Positions 44,837 through 53,712 of a stretch of 64,000 bases of DNA are shown here, in pieces (positions within the stretch are counted from its first letter, which is position 1; every line of letters starts with the position of its first letter). A model generated the notes under the pieces. That model was not told the origin of the DNA. It searched no databases and saw only the letters and a list, made by a program, of their open reading frames with translations. The translations under genes were made by a program, and so were the position numbers. The stretch lies in assembly GCA_902785645.1 (NCBI GenBank), contig CACZZG010000001.1, positions 81,224 through 145,223 on the forward strand, read 5' to 3'. Source of the DNA: an uncultured Erysipelotrichaceae bacterium (GTDB taxonomy: Bacteria; Bacillota_I; Bacilli_A; RFN20; CAG-826).

Positions 44837-46108
44837 ATGAAAGTACTCATTGTTTCTGCTCTTCCTTACAATTTATCATCTTCAACTAGAGCATTTAGAA
44901 CATATTTTCATTCTTTTGGCAAAGACGATTTGGCTCAAATATATACAAATCCTTGTGCTCCAGATTTTTCTTTTTGCAATAACTTTTATCAAATTACAGA
45001 CAAAAGAGTTTTTAAAAATCATTTTTCAAGAAGAAAAGATCCAGGCTTGATGCTAGACCCAACTTGCAAGTGTGTTGCCTTTAGAGATAAACAAGTTAGT
45101 AAAAACTCAGTTTTGAAAAAAGATATTGGTCTTATCCATTTAATAAGATTATCAATTTGGAAAGAGAAATTCTGGTTTACCCAAAAATTGATCAAATGGG
45201 TTAATGATTTTAAACCTGATTGCATTTTTTATCACAACTCTAGCTCGTTGTTCATATCTAAAATAGCTTTTACAATTTCTGATTTTTTTAATTTACCATT
45301 AGTTGTTGAAATAAGTGACGATTATTACTTTTCAAAAAGAATCCCGTTATTGTTTGAAACCATTTATAACAAAAAATATAGAAATTTTTTTAGAGCTATG
45401 TTGAAAAGAGCCGACGGGTGTTTTTTTATTAGTGAAAAAATGAAACAAAAATATGCTTTATTTAATATTTCAAATTCTGATTGTATCCATATTTCCGGAG
45501 AAAGATGCGTTGATTCAAATCCCAACATAATCAAAACTGGCACTTTCTGCTATTTTGGAAACACAGGTCTCAATAGAAGTAAAACATTAATTAAGCTTGC
45601 TAAAAAACTGTCATCTATTAATGAAAATGTATCTATAGATATCTACTCCCCAGTAAACGGAAATGGTGGCTTCAAGAACAAAAAACAATATAAAGGCATT
45701 AAACAATGTGGCTTTCTTGAATACGAAATGTTGATTTCTAAAATTCAAGAATATGAATACATTGTTATAGCCGAACCTTTGGATTGCAAATATGCTAAAT
45801 ACATAAGTTTATCTTTATCAACAAAAATCGCGGACACAATGTGCCTTGGTAAGAAAATTATTTGCGTTGGGAATGATTTGTCCGGCACTGTTGAATATAT
45901 AAGAGATAATAAATGTGGTATGGTTATTTCAACCGCCAAAGAGATCAATAATTTATCTTTAAAACAGATTAATGATTTTGATTGGAGCGATGCTGTTCAA
46001 AATTGTCGAAGAATGTTCGAGAAAGATTTTTCTTTTGATAAGAATAGTAATAAATCTTTAGAAATTCTTGAAAAAGCTATTCAGAATCGTGGTGTTCAAA
46101 ATGGATGA
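44837..46108 (+). CDS. Glycosyltransferase family 4-like (GT-B)
   Basis: 423 aa. MKVLIVSALPYNLSSSTRAF is a GT-B N-terminus; the C-terminal half has LSTKIADTMCLGKKIICVG, the donor-binding side of GT4 enzymes. TATAAT (44824-44829) is seven bases before the ATG and no SD is present, predicting a leaderless mRNA. Confidence 0.8.
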   Translation: MKVLIVSALPYNLSSSTRAFRTYFHSFGKDDLAQIYTNPCAPDFSFCNNFYQITDKRVFKNHFSRRKDPGLMLDPTCKCVAFRDKQVSKNSVLKKDIGLIHLIRLSIWKEKFWFTQKLIKWVNDFKPDCIFYHNSSSLFISKIAFTISDFFNLPLVVEISDDYYFSKRIPLLFETIYNKKYRNFFRAMLKRADGCFFISEKMKQKYALFNISNSDCIHISGERCVDSNPNIIKTGTFCYFGNTGLNRSKTLIKLAKKLSSINENVSIDIYSPVNGNGGFKNKKQYKGIKQCGFLEYEMLISKIQEYEYIVIAEPLDCKYAKYISLSLSTKIADTMCLGKKIICVGNDLSGTVEYIRDNKCGMVISTAKEINNLSLKQINDFDWSDAVQNCRRMFEKDFSFDKNSNKSLEILEKAIQNRGVQNG

Positions 46109-47078
46109 TGTTCAAATCTCTGTAATAGTAGCATTGTATAATACAATCCAATACCTTCCATCTTTTTTTGATTGCTTATTAAAACAAACATTTAAAAAAT
46201 TCGAAGTAATTATTGTTGATGACTTATCTACTGACGGGTCTTATGAAAGCGCAGTTTCCTTTGCAAAAGAGCACCCTGAAATGGCAATTAAAATAATAAA
46301 AGGTACAGAAAAAATGTTGCCAGATTTAGCTCGAAAAATAGCTTTTAAATATTGTGTTGGTAAATATGTAATTTATTTAGATTCGGACGATGAATTTTCT
46401 GAAGATTATTTAGAATCTCTATATCAAATTGCTGATTTGAATGATTTGGATTTTGCGGTTTCTTCGTGTCAAAGAATCAACGAAAAAGGAATTAAAAAGA
46501 ATAGAAAAAGGTATCTATCATCTAAGACAATACCTCTTTTAACAGATAAGCTAAAAAAGATTCTAATTCGCGGAAGATATGGTGGCTGGAATAGAATGGC
46601 AAAGCGCTCTTTCTTGCTTGAACATTCTTATGATTATTTGTCTGCAGAATTACCATTATTCATTCTACAATTTGATACCAGTGCTAAAGTAGGATACACA
46701 AGAAAAGGTTGTTATTTCTATAGAACTAGAGGGGGCAGCATTTCAACTACAAAAGTTCCTCAAAGAATAGCTAATTATAATTTGTTGGAACCAATACAGT
46801 GGTATAAACAAATAAATATTTCTGATTGTAATAAAAAAGTCCTAGGCATCTATTTATTTAGAATGATTTTGCCATACATTTATTACAAAAAATTTTTTGT
46901 TGATTCGTATGATTTTAAGAAAGATATAAAATTTGTTAAAAAAGAATGCAATTATTCTTTTGGTATGGCTCTAAAAATGTGGTGGATAATGGAAGGAAGG
47001 GACAAATTAATGCTTTTGGCATTTATGTTCCACATGCATTTTTTGGCATTTTGGTTTATTAAAAGGTTTAGATCATAA
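46101..47078 (+). CDS. Glycosyltransferase family 2
   Basis: 325 aa. ISVIVALYNTIQYLPS and VIIVDDLSTDGSYE are the classic GT2 nucleotide-sugar motifs; DSDDEFSEDY is the DxD region. ATG 46101 overlaps the end of the preceding gene by eight bases. Stop overlaps the next ATG by one base. Confidence 0.92.
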   Translation: MDDVQISVIVALYNTIQYLPSFFDCLLKQTFKKFEVIIVDDLSTDGSYESAVSFAKEHPEMAIKIIKGTEKMLPDLARKIAFKYCVGKYVIYLDSDDEFSEDYLESLYQIADLNDLDFAVSSCQRINEKGIKKNRKRYLSSKTIPLLTDKLKKILIRGRYGGWNRMAKRSFLLEHSYDYLSAELPLFILQFDTSAKVGYTRKGCYFYRTRGGSISTTKVPQRIANYNLLEPIQWYKQINISDCNKKVLGIYLFRMILPYIYYKKFFVDSYDFKKDIKFVKKECNYSFGMALKMWWIMEGRDKLMLLAFMFHMHFLAFWFIKRFRS

Positions 47079-48262
47079 TGAAAATTTGTTACGTCAATTG
47101 TTCTACAGCAGGATCTACTGGTTCGCTGGTGATGAAACTTTCAATGCAATCTCAAAAAAAGCCTTCTTTTATAGTTGGTGATAAAACTAATCACCTTAAA
47201 GGAGAAACCTTATACATTAGTTTTACTAAATCACGCTATATTTTTCATAGAATTGGGACTTTTTTATTCGGAAACGATGGCTTAATCAAAGGACTCATTT
47301 CAATTCGAATTAGGCATTTTCTTAAAAAAAACAAACCAGATTTGATACATATTCACAATGTTCATAGGTCTTTTACTAATGTTGAGGCCATACTAGAATA
47401 TGCCTTTAAGAGTGGTACAAAGGTTGTTTGGACTTTGCATGATGAATGGATTTTGACTGGAAGGTGTGCTTCATTTCAAAACTGCGAAAAATGGAAAAAC
47501 GGTTGTGGCAATTGCAAAAACAAAGAGTTTTATCCAAAATCATTGTTTGATTGTTCAAAAAAGTATTGGAAGAAGAAACACTTGTTAATAAACAAATATT
47601 CAAGCATTATCACATTTGTTTCGCCATCCCAATGGCTTATGAATTTGGTGCATTCTGAATATCCAAATATTCCTATTTATTTAATTAGAAATGGTGTTGA
47701 CCAATCTATTTTTAAGCCAAGTCCTAAGCTCAATGATCTTCTTCAATTATCCTTTAATAAAACTATTATTGGGTGTGTTATGAATAACCTTTCTAAAGAG
47801 AAAGGCTTTGATGATCTTTTAAAAATTTCAAAGTTATTAGACGAAAAAAAATACTGTATCTTTGTGTTGGGCTCTCAATTTAAAGACGAAATCACAAAGA
47901 TTAATAATTCTTTATTTGCAATAAGAAAAAACAATTCAAAAGAATATATATCGTCTTTCTATTCAACTATTAACTTCTTTCTTGACCTGACAAAGGGTGA
48001 TAATTATCCAACCACTCACCTGGAATGTCTATCGTGTGGTACGCCTATTCTTACATATAATGTCGGCGGAGCCGGTGAAATGATTATCGAAGGGAACAAC
48101 GGCTTTGTTGTTAAAAAAGATGACATTAATGAATGCATTGAATATATTCAAAAGATGAGTGATGTGAGTTTTGTAAAAGAGAACATTATTAAAGCAGCAA
48201 ATTGCCATGACATCAAAATATGTATCGAGCAATACAACTCACTGTATAATAAATTAATTTAA
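47078..48262 (+). CDS. Glycosyltransferase family 4 with Cys-rich insert
   Basis: 394 aa GT-B enzyme. TLHDEWILTGRCASFQNC and WKNGCGNC mark the WcaL/colanic-acid-like subgroup with four cysteines (likely metal or structural); the C-terminal donor site includes HLECLSCGTPILTYNVGG and E at AGEMI. Last gene of the locus. Confidence 0.9.
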   Translation: MKICYVNCSTAGSTGSLVMKLSMQSQKKPSFIVGDKTNHLKGETLYISFTKSRYIFHRIGTFLFGNDGLIKGLISIRIRHFLKKNKPDLIHIHNVHRSFTNVEAILEYAFKSGTKVVWTLHDEWILTGRCASFQNCEKWKNGCGNCKNKEFYPKSLFDCSKKYWKKKHLLINKYSSIITFVSPSQWLMNLVHSEYPNIPIYLIRNGVDQSIFKPSPKLNDLLQLSFNKTIIGCVMNNLSKEKGFDDLLKISKLLDEKKYCIFVLGSQFKDEITKINNSLFAIRKNNSKEYISSFYSTINFFLDLTKGDNYPTTHLECLSCGTPILTYNVGGAGEMIIEGNNGFVVKKDDINECIEYIQKMSDVSFVKENIIKAANCHDIKICIEQYNSLYNKLI

Positions 48263-48286
48263 ATTAATTTTTTAAAATAGATATTT

Positions 48287-48308
48287 AGTGCCAATTTGGC
48301 ACTTTTTA
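48287..48308 (+). terminator. Terminator of the polysaccharide locus
   Basis: AGTGCC, short loop, GGCACT, then TTTTT. It marks the border to the defence island. Confidence 0.8.
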
Positions 48309-48316
48309 TATATGAT

Positions 48317-48484
48317 ATGGATATAACATTAAAAGATATACGTATTCATAAAGGTTTAACACAAATAGAAGCATCAAGAATATGCAATATGGGTATTTTG
48401 TATTTCTTTCTTAGAAGAATTATGGCTTCAGTCATCTCAAAAACATCGATAACTCCCTTGTCACATAATTCTTCTAAGATATAA
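48317..48484 (+). pseudogene. XRE-family helix-turn-helix fragment
   Basis: The first 25 residues (MDITLKDIRIHKGLTQIEAS...) are the start of a Cro/CI-type helix-turn-helix. After NMG the sequence stops resembling any HTH and instead is the complement of a minus-strand coding fragment, so the gene is cut at about 48390. A relic created by rearrangement. Confidence 0.6.
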
Positions 48485-48546
48485 AGATAGATGTTATATT
48501 CGTACGGAAGTTGCTTATCTAAGATAACCTTATTCTTATTATGCAT
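48390..48546 (-). pseudogene. Minus-strand gene fragment facing the HTH relic
   Basis: About 52 residues from ATG 48546 (MHNKNKVILDKQLPYEYNIY..., EAIILLRKKYKIP) with AAGGA upstream; the reading frame then runs into the broken HTH gene. It has the look of a small regulatory or toxin/antitoxin-associated protein start. The true 3' part is missing. Not identified. Confidence 0.4.
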
Positions 48547-48588
48547 AGTGATGCCTGTTCCTTATATGTCTATAGATCAATCATAAAG

Positions 48589-48617
48589 TTAAAAAATACA
48601 AATAAAATAAGTATAAT
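48589..48617 (+). promoter_or_regulatory. Promoter of the abiH fragment-DRT1 unit
   Basis: -35 TTAAAA (48589-48594), 17-base spacer, -10 TATAAT (48612-48617); TTGGAGG then serves the short AbiH-like frame. Confidence 0.55.
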
Positions 48618-48647
48618 TAAATCATTAAAATAATTTGGAGGTATTTA

Positions 48648-48773
48648 ATGAAGTTTGTAATTGTTGGAAATGGTTTTGATTTACATTGTGGATTGAAAAG
48701 TAGTTTTAAGGGTTTCTTCTTTCAAAAAATATTGAACAAGAAGACCCATTTGTTTTTAAACATCTATGATTAA
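48648..48773 (+). pseudogene. AbiH N-terminal fragment (41 codons)
   Basis: FVIVGNGFDLHCGLKSSF matches the start of AbiH-type abortive-infection proteins (typical pattern I-x-GNGFD-x2-HGL-x-(T/S)-x-(Y/F)). It stops at TAA 48771 after 41 residues, whereas AbiH is several hundred aa. It has a proper SD (GGAGG) and its last eight bases overlap the start of the reverse transcriptase gene, which has no SD of its own. It may therefore now act as a leader peptide that drives translation of the latter. Confidence 0.6.
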
Positions 48774-51700
48774 TGGAACAATAACAGTCGATGACGTTAA
48801 GAATGCCTATCGCAAATTTAAGCACTATGTTTATTATTCTCCAAACTTGCATTATTTAAAGAAAAGAATTGCGGAGTTTGAAGAAGATGAATGTGCGATG
48901 GATACATCATTTAATAATATTTGCAACGGCTTGACAAAAGGTTTTAACTCCTATTTTGATGAATTGCTTCCGAAAATTTCTTTTAAAGTTTTTCCAAAAA
49001 CGATTTTGAATTCTAATGAAAGCAAAGATGAGTCTGTAAAATATAGAACCATTTTAGATAATAACGAAACAAATGATAGTGTAATTATTGGTAAAATTAA
49101 TTTCTTTATTGACATGCCTATAGAATTGTTTGTCGTTGATACTTTGTGGTCTTGTTTTGTGGCGTCGGCACATTGTTCTAAAAAATCACTTAAATATTGC
49201 AACGGCAACGTTATTCATGAAGACCTGCTATCTTTAGATAGAAGAAAGAATTTAAAAGGTAGAATTCACTTTAAATCGTTGCCTTTTTATAAAAAATATT
49301 ACGAACAATACGTATCATGGAAAAACGATGCCATTGAACACATTGAAACAAGATACAATCGTAAAAAGAATAGTGCCTTGCTCGCTTTAGATTTTTCCAA
49401 TTTCTTTTATTCTGTTTCTTTGGACTTTGATAAGTTGAAAAAAGAATTAATTGAAGACGACCAAGATTATATAAATTATCTATACTTACACATAATTGCT
49501 AAAAGAATATATGAGAGATATACGCAAGTTTTGAAACCGTATTTCAGTGCTATTCACGAAAAACAGATAATAATTCCAATCGGTTTAGTTAGTTCTGGCT
49601 TATTGGCAAATATGTACTTCGAAAAATATGATAACCAATTAAAAGAACTGGATTGCGTTGTCTATTATAAGAGATATGTCGATGACATGCTCTTTGTTTT
49701 GGACATAGATAAGTTACCAATAGAGTATTCACAAGACAGCCCACCTAACAAAATGCTAATCAAAACAATTCTAACAAAATATTTAAATATTTTTGATATT
49801 GAAGCTGACAATCTATTTAGGGTCAAAGGTGAAAAATATTTATCCATCAAAAATGATAAGGTTAAGTTTATTTATGTCGGTAAAGAAGGCACCACAGCGA
49901 TAATCGAAAAATTAAAAGAGGAGAATTTCAGAGCTAGCGAGCATAATTTATTTCCAACAATCATTTCCGATTTGAACAAATTCTCAGCAAGCATGTACAA
50001 AGATTCAGAATCTTTAAAACTTAGGGACGCGAATGAAGTAGTCGTTGATGTCAAGAAAATGACATCTCTAATTCAAAGTGTTTTGTTCTCTTTGATGGGC
50101 GGCTTATCTAACGATGTTATTTTGTCTAAAGAGCAACTTGAAAAGTTTAAAAAACAAATTAAAACTATTTTTCCTAATGATATAATCATTTCTTTGAAAA
50201 ATAGATGGGATAAATTATTGTTCTTTTTTGATGTGTTGTTCAATGGTTCTGATTTTTTTGAAAAGAAAATTAGGAATTCCATTAAGAGCCTCAAAAAACC
50301 GCATGGTAAAAAAACATCATGGTTTGCCAGCGGATACAAAGACGAAAAATATCTACTGAATAATATGAAAGATGCTCTTAACGAAACGTTGGATATCGCT
50401 CTTTCTAGCAACAGGGCGCTAGTTGGAAAGACATCGGGCAATAAGCTTGCTATGCAAATTCGACATTCAAATATGTTTGACTATACATGTATTTCAATGC
50501 CGCTGTTGAATTATTATGATTTTAAAGAAGAAATTAATTTATTTGCTACGAATCAAGAAAAATTATTTAATGTTTCGAGTCGAGGGTGCTCACTTAATAA
50601 TTTTAAAATACAATACTCCCCTGTTTTCATCCATTTTAGTCAGTTTGAATATATCCAATTATTAATCAACTGCAGTCAAATTAATAATGTTAGTTTTTTA
50701 TTTAACCTTTTGAATAGATACAAGAAAGAAGTTTTTCCGCTTTTTTCTTCAAGTACATTTGATTGTGTAAAAATTAAAGATATTACCCCAAAAAATACTA
50801 AAAATTATAAGTTGGTAGAGATTGAAATGCCACAGATATATAAAAACATGCCAACTGTTGATAGTTATATTGGACTTGCAAATATCAATATGAAAAACCA
50901 TAAACTCACAAATGATGTTGAAATTGACGGTGAAACTAAGACCATAATGGATTTTTCTCAATATGGATGCTTAGATTTTAAAAAGGATTTAATATATTTG
51001 TTAACTCACAATAGGAATCTCAATAAAAGTTCAAGAAAAGATGATGAGACTGAATCCGATCAAAAAGTTAGGCCAGCCAAGTATTTGGTTTTTCCTGAAA
51101 CTTTTTTAGAAATTGAGTGGCTTCCTCTTTTAGAAAAATATGCTAGAAGAACCATGACTACTGTTGTGACTGGAATTAAATACTTTAAGCAAAAGAAGAG
51201 AGTATTTAATTTACAGGCCACAATTATCCCCTTTGTTAAAGACGATTTTTATAGAAATTCAATCGTAGTTTTAAGAGAAAAAAACGATTATGCTCCTTAT
51301 GAAAAAACTATCATTGATAATTCGGGATATAATTCTTCAAATGCCAAAAAGCCAATATATTATAGGTTTATTTCTCAGGACGCTTCATATTTTACGTCTT
51401 TTGTTTGCTATGAATTGACGGATATTTTTGCTAGAGCCCTTCTAAGAGATAGGGTTGATTTTGTTGTTGCTTCAGAGTTTAATTACGACATTAACTACTT
51501 TTCCAATATAATTGAATCTACGTCTCGCGAGTTATTTTCATATGTAGCTCAAGTTAATAGTTCGGATGCTGGAGACACTCGTTTAATTGCTCCATATCAT
51601 AATTACTACAAAACAATTGCCTCTATTTCTGGCGGGGAACGTTCATTTGTGCATGTTGGTAAAATAAACATATCCAATCTACGCAATTATTTGCTTCAAT

Positions 51701-51807
51701 ACAAGAGTCTTGATGTTTCACCGTTTGATTATTCATCTTTAAACAAAGATGAAAAAACAAAAATGTTTAAAAAACCTTCTGCTAGAAGCAAATTAACAAA
51801 GCATTAA
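48766..51807 (+). CDS. Defence-associated reverse transcriptase with C-terminal nitrilase domain (DRT1/UG1-like)
   Basis: 1013 aa. Reverse transcriptase motifs: LALDFSNFFYS with D209 (motif A), PIGLVSSGLLAN from P271 (motif B) and YVDD at 304-307 (motif C), all intact. A linker of about 400 residues follows. The C-terminal third (about 770-960) is a carbon-nitrogen hydrolase (nitrilase) domain with FPE (E778), a Lys in APYEKTI (K847) and CYE (C881), spaced as in the Glu-Lys-Cys triad. RT plus nitrilase defines the UG1 group, DRT type 1, known to protect against phage. No SD; coupled to the AbiH fragment. Cytoplasmic. Confidence 0.88.
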   Translation: MINGTITVDDVKNAYRKFKHYVYYSPNLHYLKKRIAEFEEDECAMDTSFNNICNGLTKGFNSYFDELLPKISFKVFPKTILNSNESKDESVKYRTILDNNETNDSVIIGKINFFIDMPIELFVVDTLWSCFVASAHCSKKSLKYCNGNVIHEDLLSLDRRKNLKGRIHFKSLPFYKKYYEQYVSWKNDAIEHIETRYNRKKNSALLALDFSNFFYSVSLDFDKLKKELIEDDQDYINYLYLHIIAKRIYERYTQVLKPYFSAIHEKQIIIPIGLVSSGLLANMYFEKYDNQLKELDCVVYYKRYVDDMLFVLDIDKLPIEYSQDSPPNKMLIKTILTKYLNIFDIEADNLFRVKGEKYLSIKNDKVKFIYVGKEGTTAIIEKLKEENFRASEHNLFPTIISDLNKFSASMYKDSESLKLRDANEVVVDVKKMTSLIQSVLFSLMGGLSNDVILSKEQLEKFKKQIKTIFPNDIIISLKNRWDKLLFFFDVLFNGSDFFEKKIRNSIKSLKKPHGKKTSWFASGYKDEKYLLNNMKDALNETLDIALSSNRALVGKTSGNKLAMQIRHSNMFDYTCISMPLLNYYDFKEEINLFATNQEKLFNVSSRGCSLNNFKIQYSPVFIHFSQFEYIQLLINCSQINNVSFLFNLLNRYKKEVFPLFSSSTFDCVKIKDITPKNTKNYKLVEIEMPQIYKNMPTVDSYIGLANINMKNHKLTNDVEIDGETKTIMDFSQYGCLDFKKDLIYLLTHNRNLNKSSRKDDETESDQKVRPAKYLVFPETFLEIEWLPLLEKYARRTMTTVVTGIKYFKQKKRVFNLQATIIPFVKDDFYRNSIVVLREKNDYAPYEKTIIDNSGYNSSNAKKPIYYRFISQDASYFTSFVCYELTDIFARALLRDRVDFVVASEFNYDINYFSNIIESTSRELFSYVAQVNSSDAGDTRLIAPYHNYYKTIASISGGERSFVHVGKINISNLRNYLLQYKSLDVSPFDYSSLNKDEKTKMFKKPSARSKLTKH

Positions 51808-51837
51808 TAAATATATTACGACGTGTAAATAGCACAT

Positions 51838-51895
51838 GGCTTGTGTTTCAATTATGATTGATATGTTTTACTGCTTGTGATGTGAACGCTCGCCG
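51838..51895 (+). repeat. Diverged 58-base repeat, copy 1
   Basis: Begins GGCTTGTGTTTCAATTA and has CTCGCCG exactly 51 bases after its start; the copy at 61387-61444 has GGCTCGTGTTTCAATTA and CTCGCCG at the same 51-base offset. The middle is only partly similar. Lies 30 bases after the DRT1 stop. Confidence 0.5.
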
Positions 51896-52221
51896 GGGTA
51901 AAACGATTATTAGATTCATTAATGGTGGTTGTGTGTTTTTTATAATCAATAATTTTATTGTGTGCGCGTAGTAGGTGATGTGCAAACTCTTATAAATATA
52001 ATAAAGAAAAAGACATAAAAGAATTGCAAGAAATAGGCAAACAAGCTAAAAAAGTTTGTTCTAAGAAATATATAAAGGATATTTTTTAATAAGTTGATAT
52101 CTAATCTAGCATTGTTTATAAAGAAGGGTGTACAGGAAATGTCCTTACAAAAACTCTATATTTATAGATTGCCAATAAAGTGCGCGATTAACAATTAATA
52201 ATAAAGAGGCTGCCCATAAAA

Positions 52222-52289
52222 AGGTATATACTTTTTATAGCAAGATATAAAAAGTATATACCTATGAACTATATTAAAATATAGTTCAT
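52222..52289. repeat. Two adjacent perfect hairpins
   Basis: Stem 1: 17 bp (52222-52238 with 52247-52263, 8-base loop). Stem 2: 11 bp (52264-52274 with 52279-52289, 4-base loop). They touch end to end and are AT-rich without a proper T tail, so they are not ordinary terminators. Confidence 0.7.
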
Positions 52290-52438
52290 CTTACAGCAGT
52301 TTTTGCCAACAATCCCTCGGCTATGTAATAAAAGAGTGTTTATATGGCGTTTAAAGCGGAAAAACTTAAAAAAATATCAAATTATTACGCGTTAACTTGC
52401 ATTTAACTACTAAAATCGATAGTATAGAATCAGAAAAT

Positions 52439-53683
52439 ATGAAAAAGAAACTATTTAAAAGAGAAAATTATTTATCTAAGATTAGGCCTTTTTATCATGA
52501 AACAGATTTGATTAAGGTTATCACAGGAATTCGTAGATGTGGGAAATCCTCCATTATGGAAATGATTGCCGATGAATTGGTGGAAGGCGGAGTTGATTCT
52601 GAAAACATTATTTATATCGATTTAGATAAAAGAGGATATAAAAGCATAAAGACTCCGGATGAGTTGGAATCTCTTATTGATACAATGTCTAAAGGAATCA
52701 ATGGCGTTAAATATCTATTTGTAGATGAAATACAAAATGTTAAAAACTTTGAAAGAATGATAAATGCTTTTAGAGAAGAAGATGATTATTCAATTTTTAT
52801 TACTGGAAGCAATTCCTATTTATTAAGCGGTGAATTAATGACGCATCTTACGGGTCGTTACCTAGAATTTGAAGCGTTCACACTAAATTTTGAAGAATAT
52901 CTTAAAATGAAGGAATTCTATAAAATGCCGATCGATCAAAACCCTTCTATTGAACTTGATAAATATTTATTAGAAGGTGGGTTTCCTAGAACCTTATTTT
53001 TACCAGACCTAGCATCTAAAAGATTATATATTCATGAAGTAGTGGATGAAATCTTTAAAAAGGATATTAAAAAAAGAGTCAAGATAAGGAAAACCGCTGT
53101 TTTCAATTTGGTTAGAGACTACATCATCAATAATTATGGAGCGACAACCAGCATCAACAATATAGTTAAAGAGTTGAACAAAAATGGAGCCTCTGTTCGC
53201 TTTGAAACTGTCTCAAAATATGTTCAACATCTAATGGATGCTAAGATTATTTATGAATGCGATAGATTCGATATGAAATCTAAAAATATGTTTCAAAACG
53301 AAAAGAAATATTATTTGGCTGATTTGTCTTTAACAATGTTTACAAATCCTGATAGTAGAATCAATTATGGACCCGCTCTTGAAAACGTTGTTTATCTATA
53401 CGCTAAGTCCAAGAGATATGAAGTATCCGTTGGGAGAATCGGCAAACTAGAATGTGATTTTATCTTAAAAGACATTAATCTTAACTATTGTTATGTTCAA
53501 GTCGCGTACACTATTTTGGATAGCGAAAAAACAGAGAATAGAGAATATGCTCCTTTGGAGAAGATTCAAGATAATTTCCCAAAATTTGTGTTAACAACAG
53601 ATTTCTTAATTCAAAAAAGAAAAGGAATCATACATGATAATTTGATGTTGTTTATGAAAAACGATAAGATTTTTACTAGATAG
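52439..53683 (+). CDS. AAA_14/DUF4143 ATPase (first copy)
   Basis: 414 aa. Walker A GIRRCGKSS (30-38), Walker B YLFVDEIQN (about 97-105), sensor-like ITGSNSYLLSGE and GRYLEF, then a C-terminal DUF4143 domain ending in an LECDFILKD / YVQVAYTI segment like a degenerate nuclease fold. The family is widespread and mostly uncharacterised. ATG 52439 chosen: relatives start with the KREnYL block; TAGAAT (52425-52430) is eight bases upstream, so the mRNA may be leaderless. A paralogue lies at 56131. Confidence 0.85.
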   Translation: MKKKLFKRENYLSKIRPFYHETDLIKVITGIRRCGKSSIMEMIADELVEGGVDSENIIYIDLDKRGYKSIKTPDELESLIDTMSKGINGVKYLFVDEIQNVKNFERMINAFREEDDYSIFITGSNSYLLSGELMTHLTGRYLEFEAFTLNFEEYLKMKEFYKMPIDQNPSIELDKYLLEGGFPRTLFLPDLASKRLYIHEVVDEIFKKDIKKRVKIRKTAVFNLVRDYIINNYGATTSINNIVKELNKNGASVRFETVSKYVQHLMDAKIIYECDRFDMKSKNMFQNEKKYYLADLSLTMFTNPDSRINYGPALENVVYLYAKSKRYEVSVGRIGKLECDFILKDINLNYCYVQVAYTILDSEKTENREYAPLEKIQDNFPKFVLTTDFLIQKRKGIIHDNLMLFMKNDKIFTR

Positions 53684-53712
53684 TAAAAGGAGATAGTAAA
53701 AGGAGAGTGCTA

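Larger units (their letters stand above)
51808..52421. other. 614-bp spacer with gene debris
   Basis: Contains a diverged 58-base repeat (51838-51895, see separate entry). Also present is the end of a broken frame at about 51990-52090 (...KELQEIGKQAKKVCSKKY..., then TAA) with no start codon, and two perfect adjacent hairpins (52222-52289). No complete gene seen on either strand. Confidence 0.6.

Noticed and set aside
48346-48546. Full-length minus-strand gene ending at 48346
   Set aside because: Its last codons are the complement of the HTH fragment, so the true gene is truncated near 48390.
51990-52090. Small complete gene in the DRT1-ATPase spacer
   Set aside because: The frame ending ...KKYIKDIF has an upstream stop and no start codon or SD; treated as debris.
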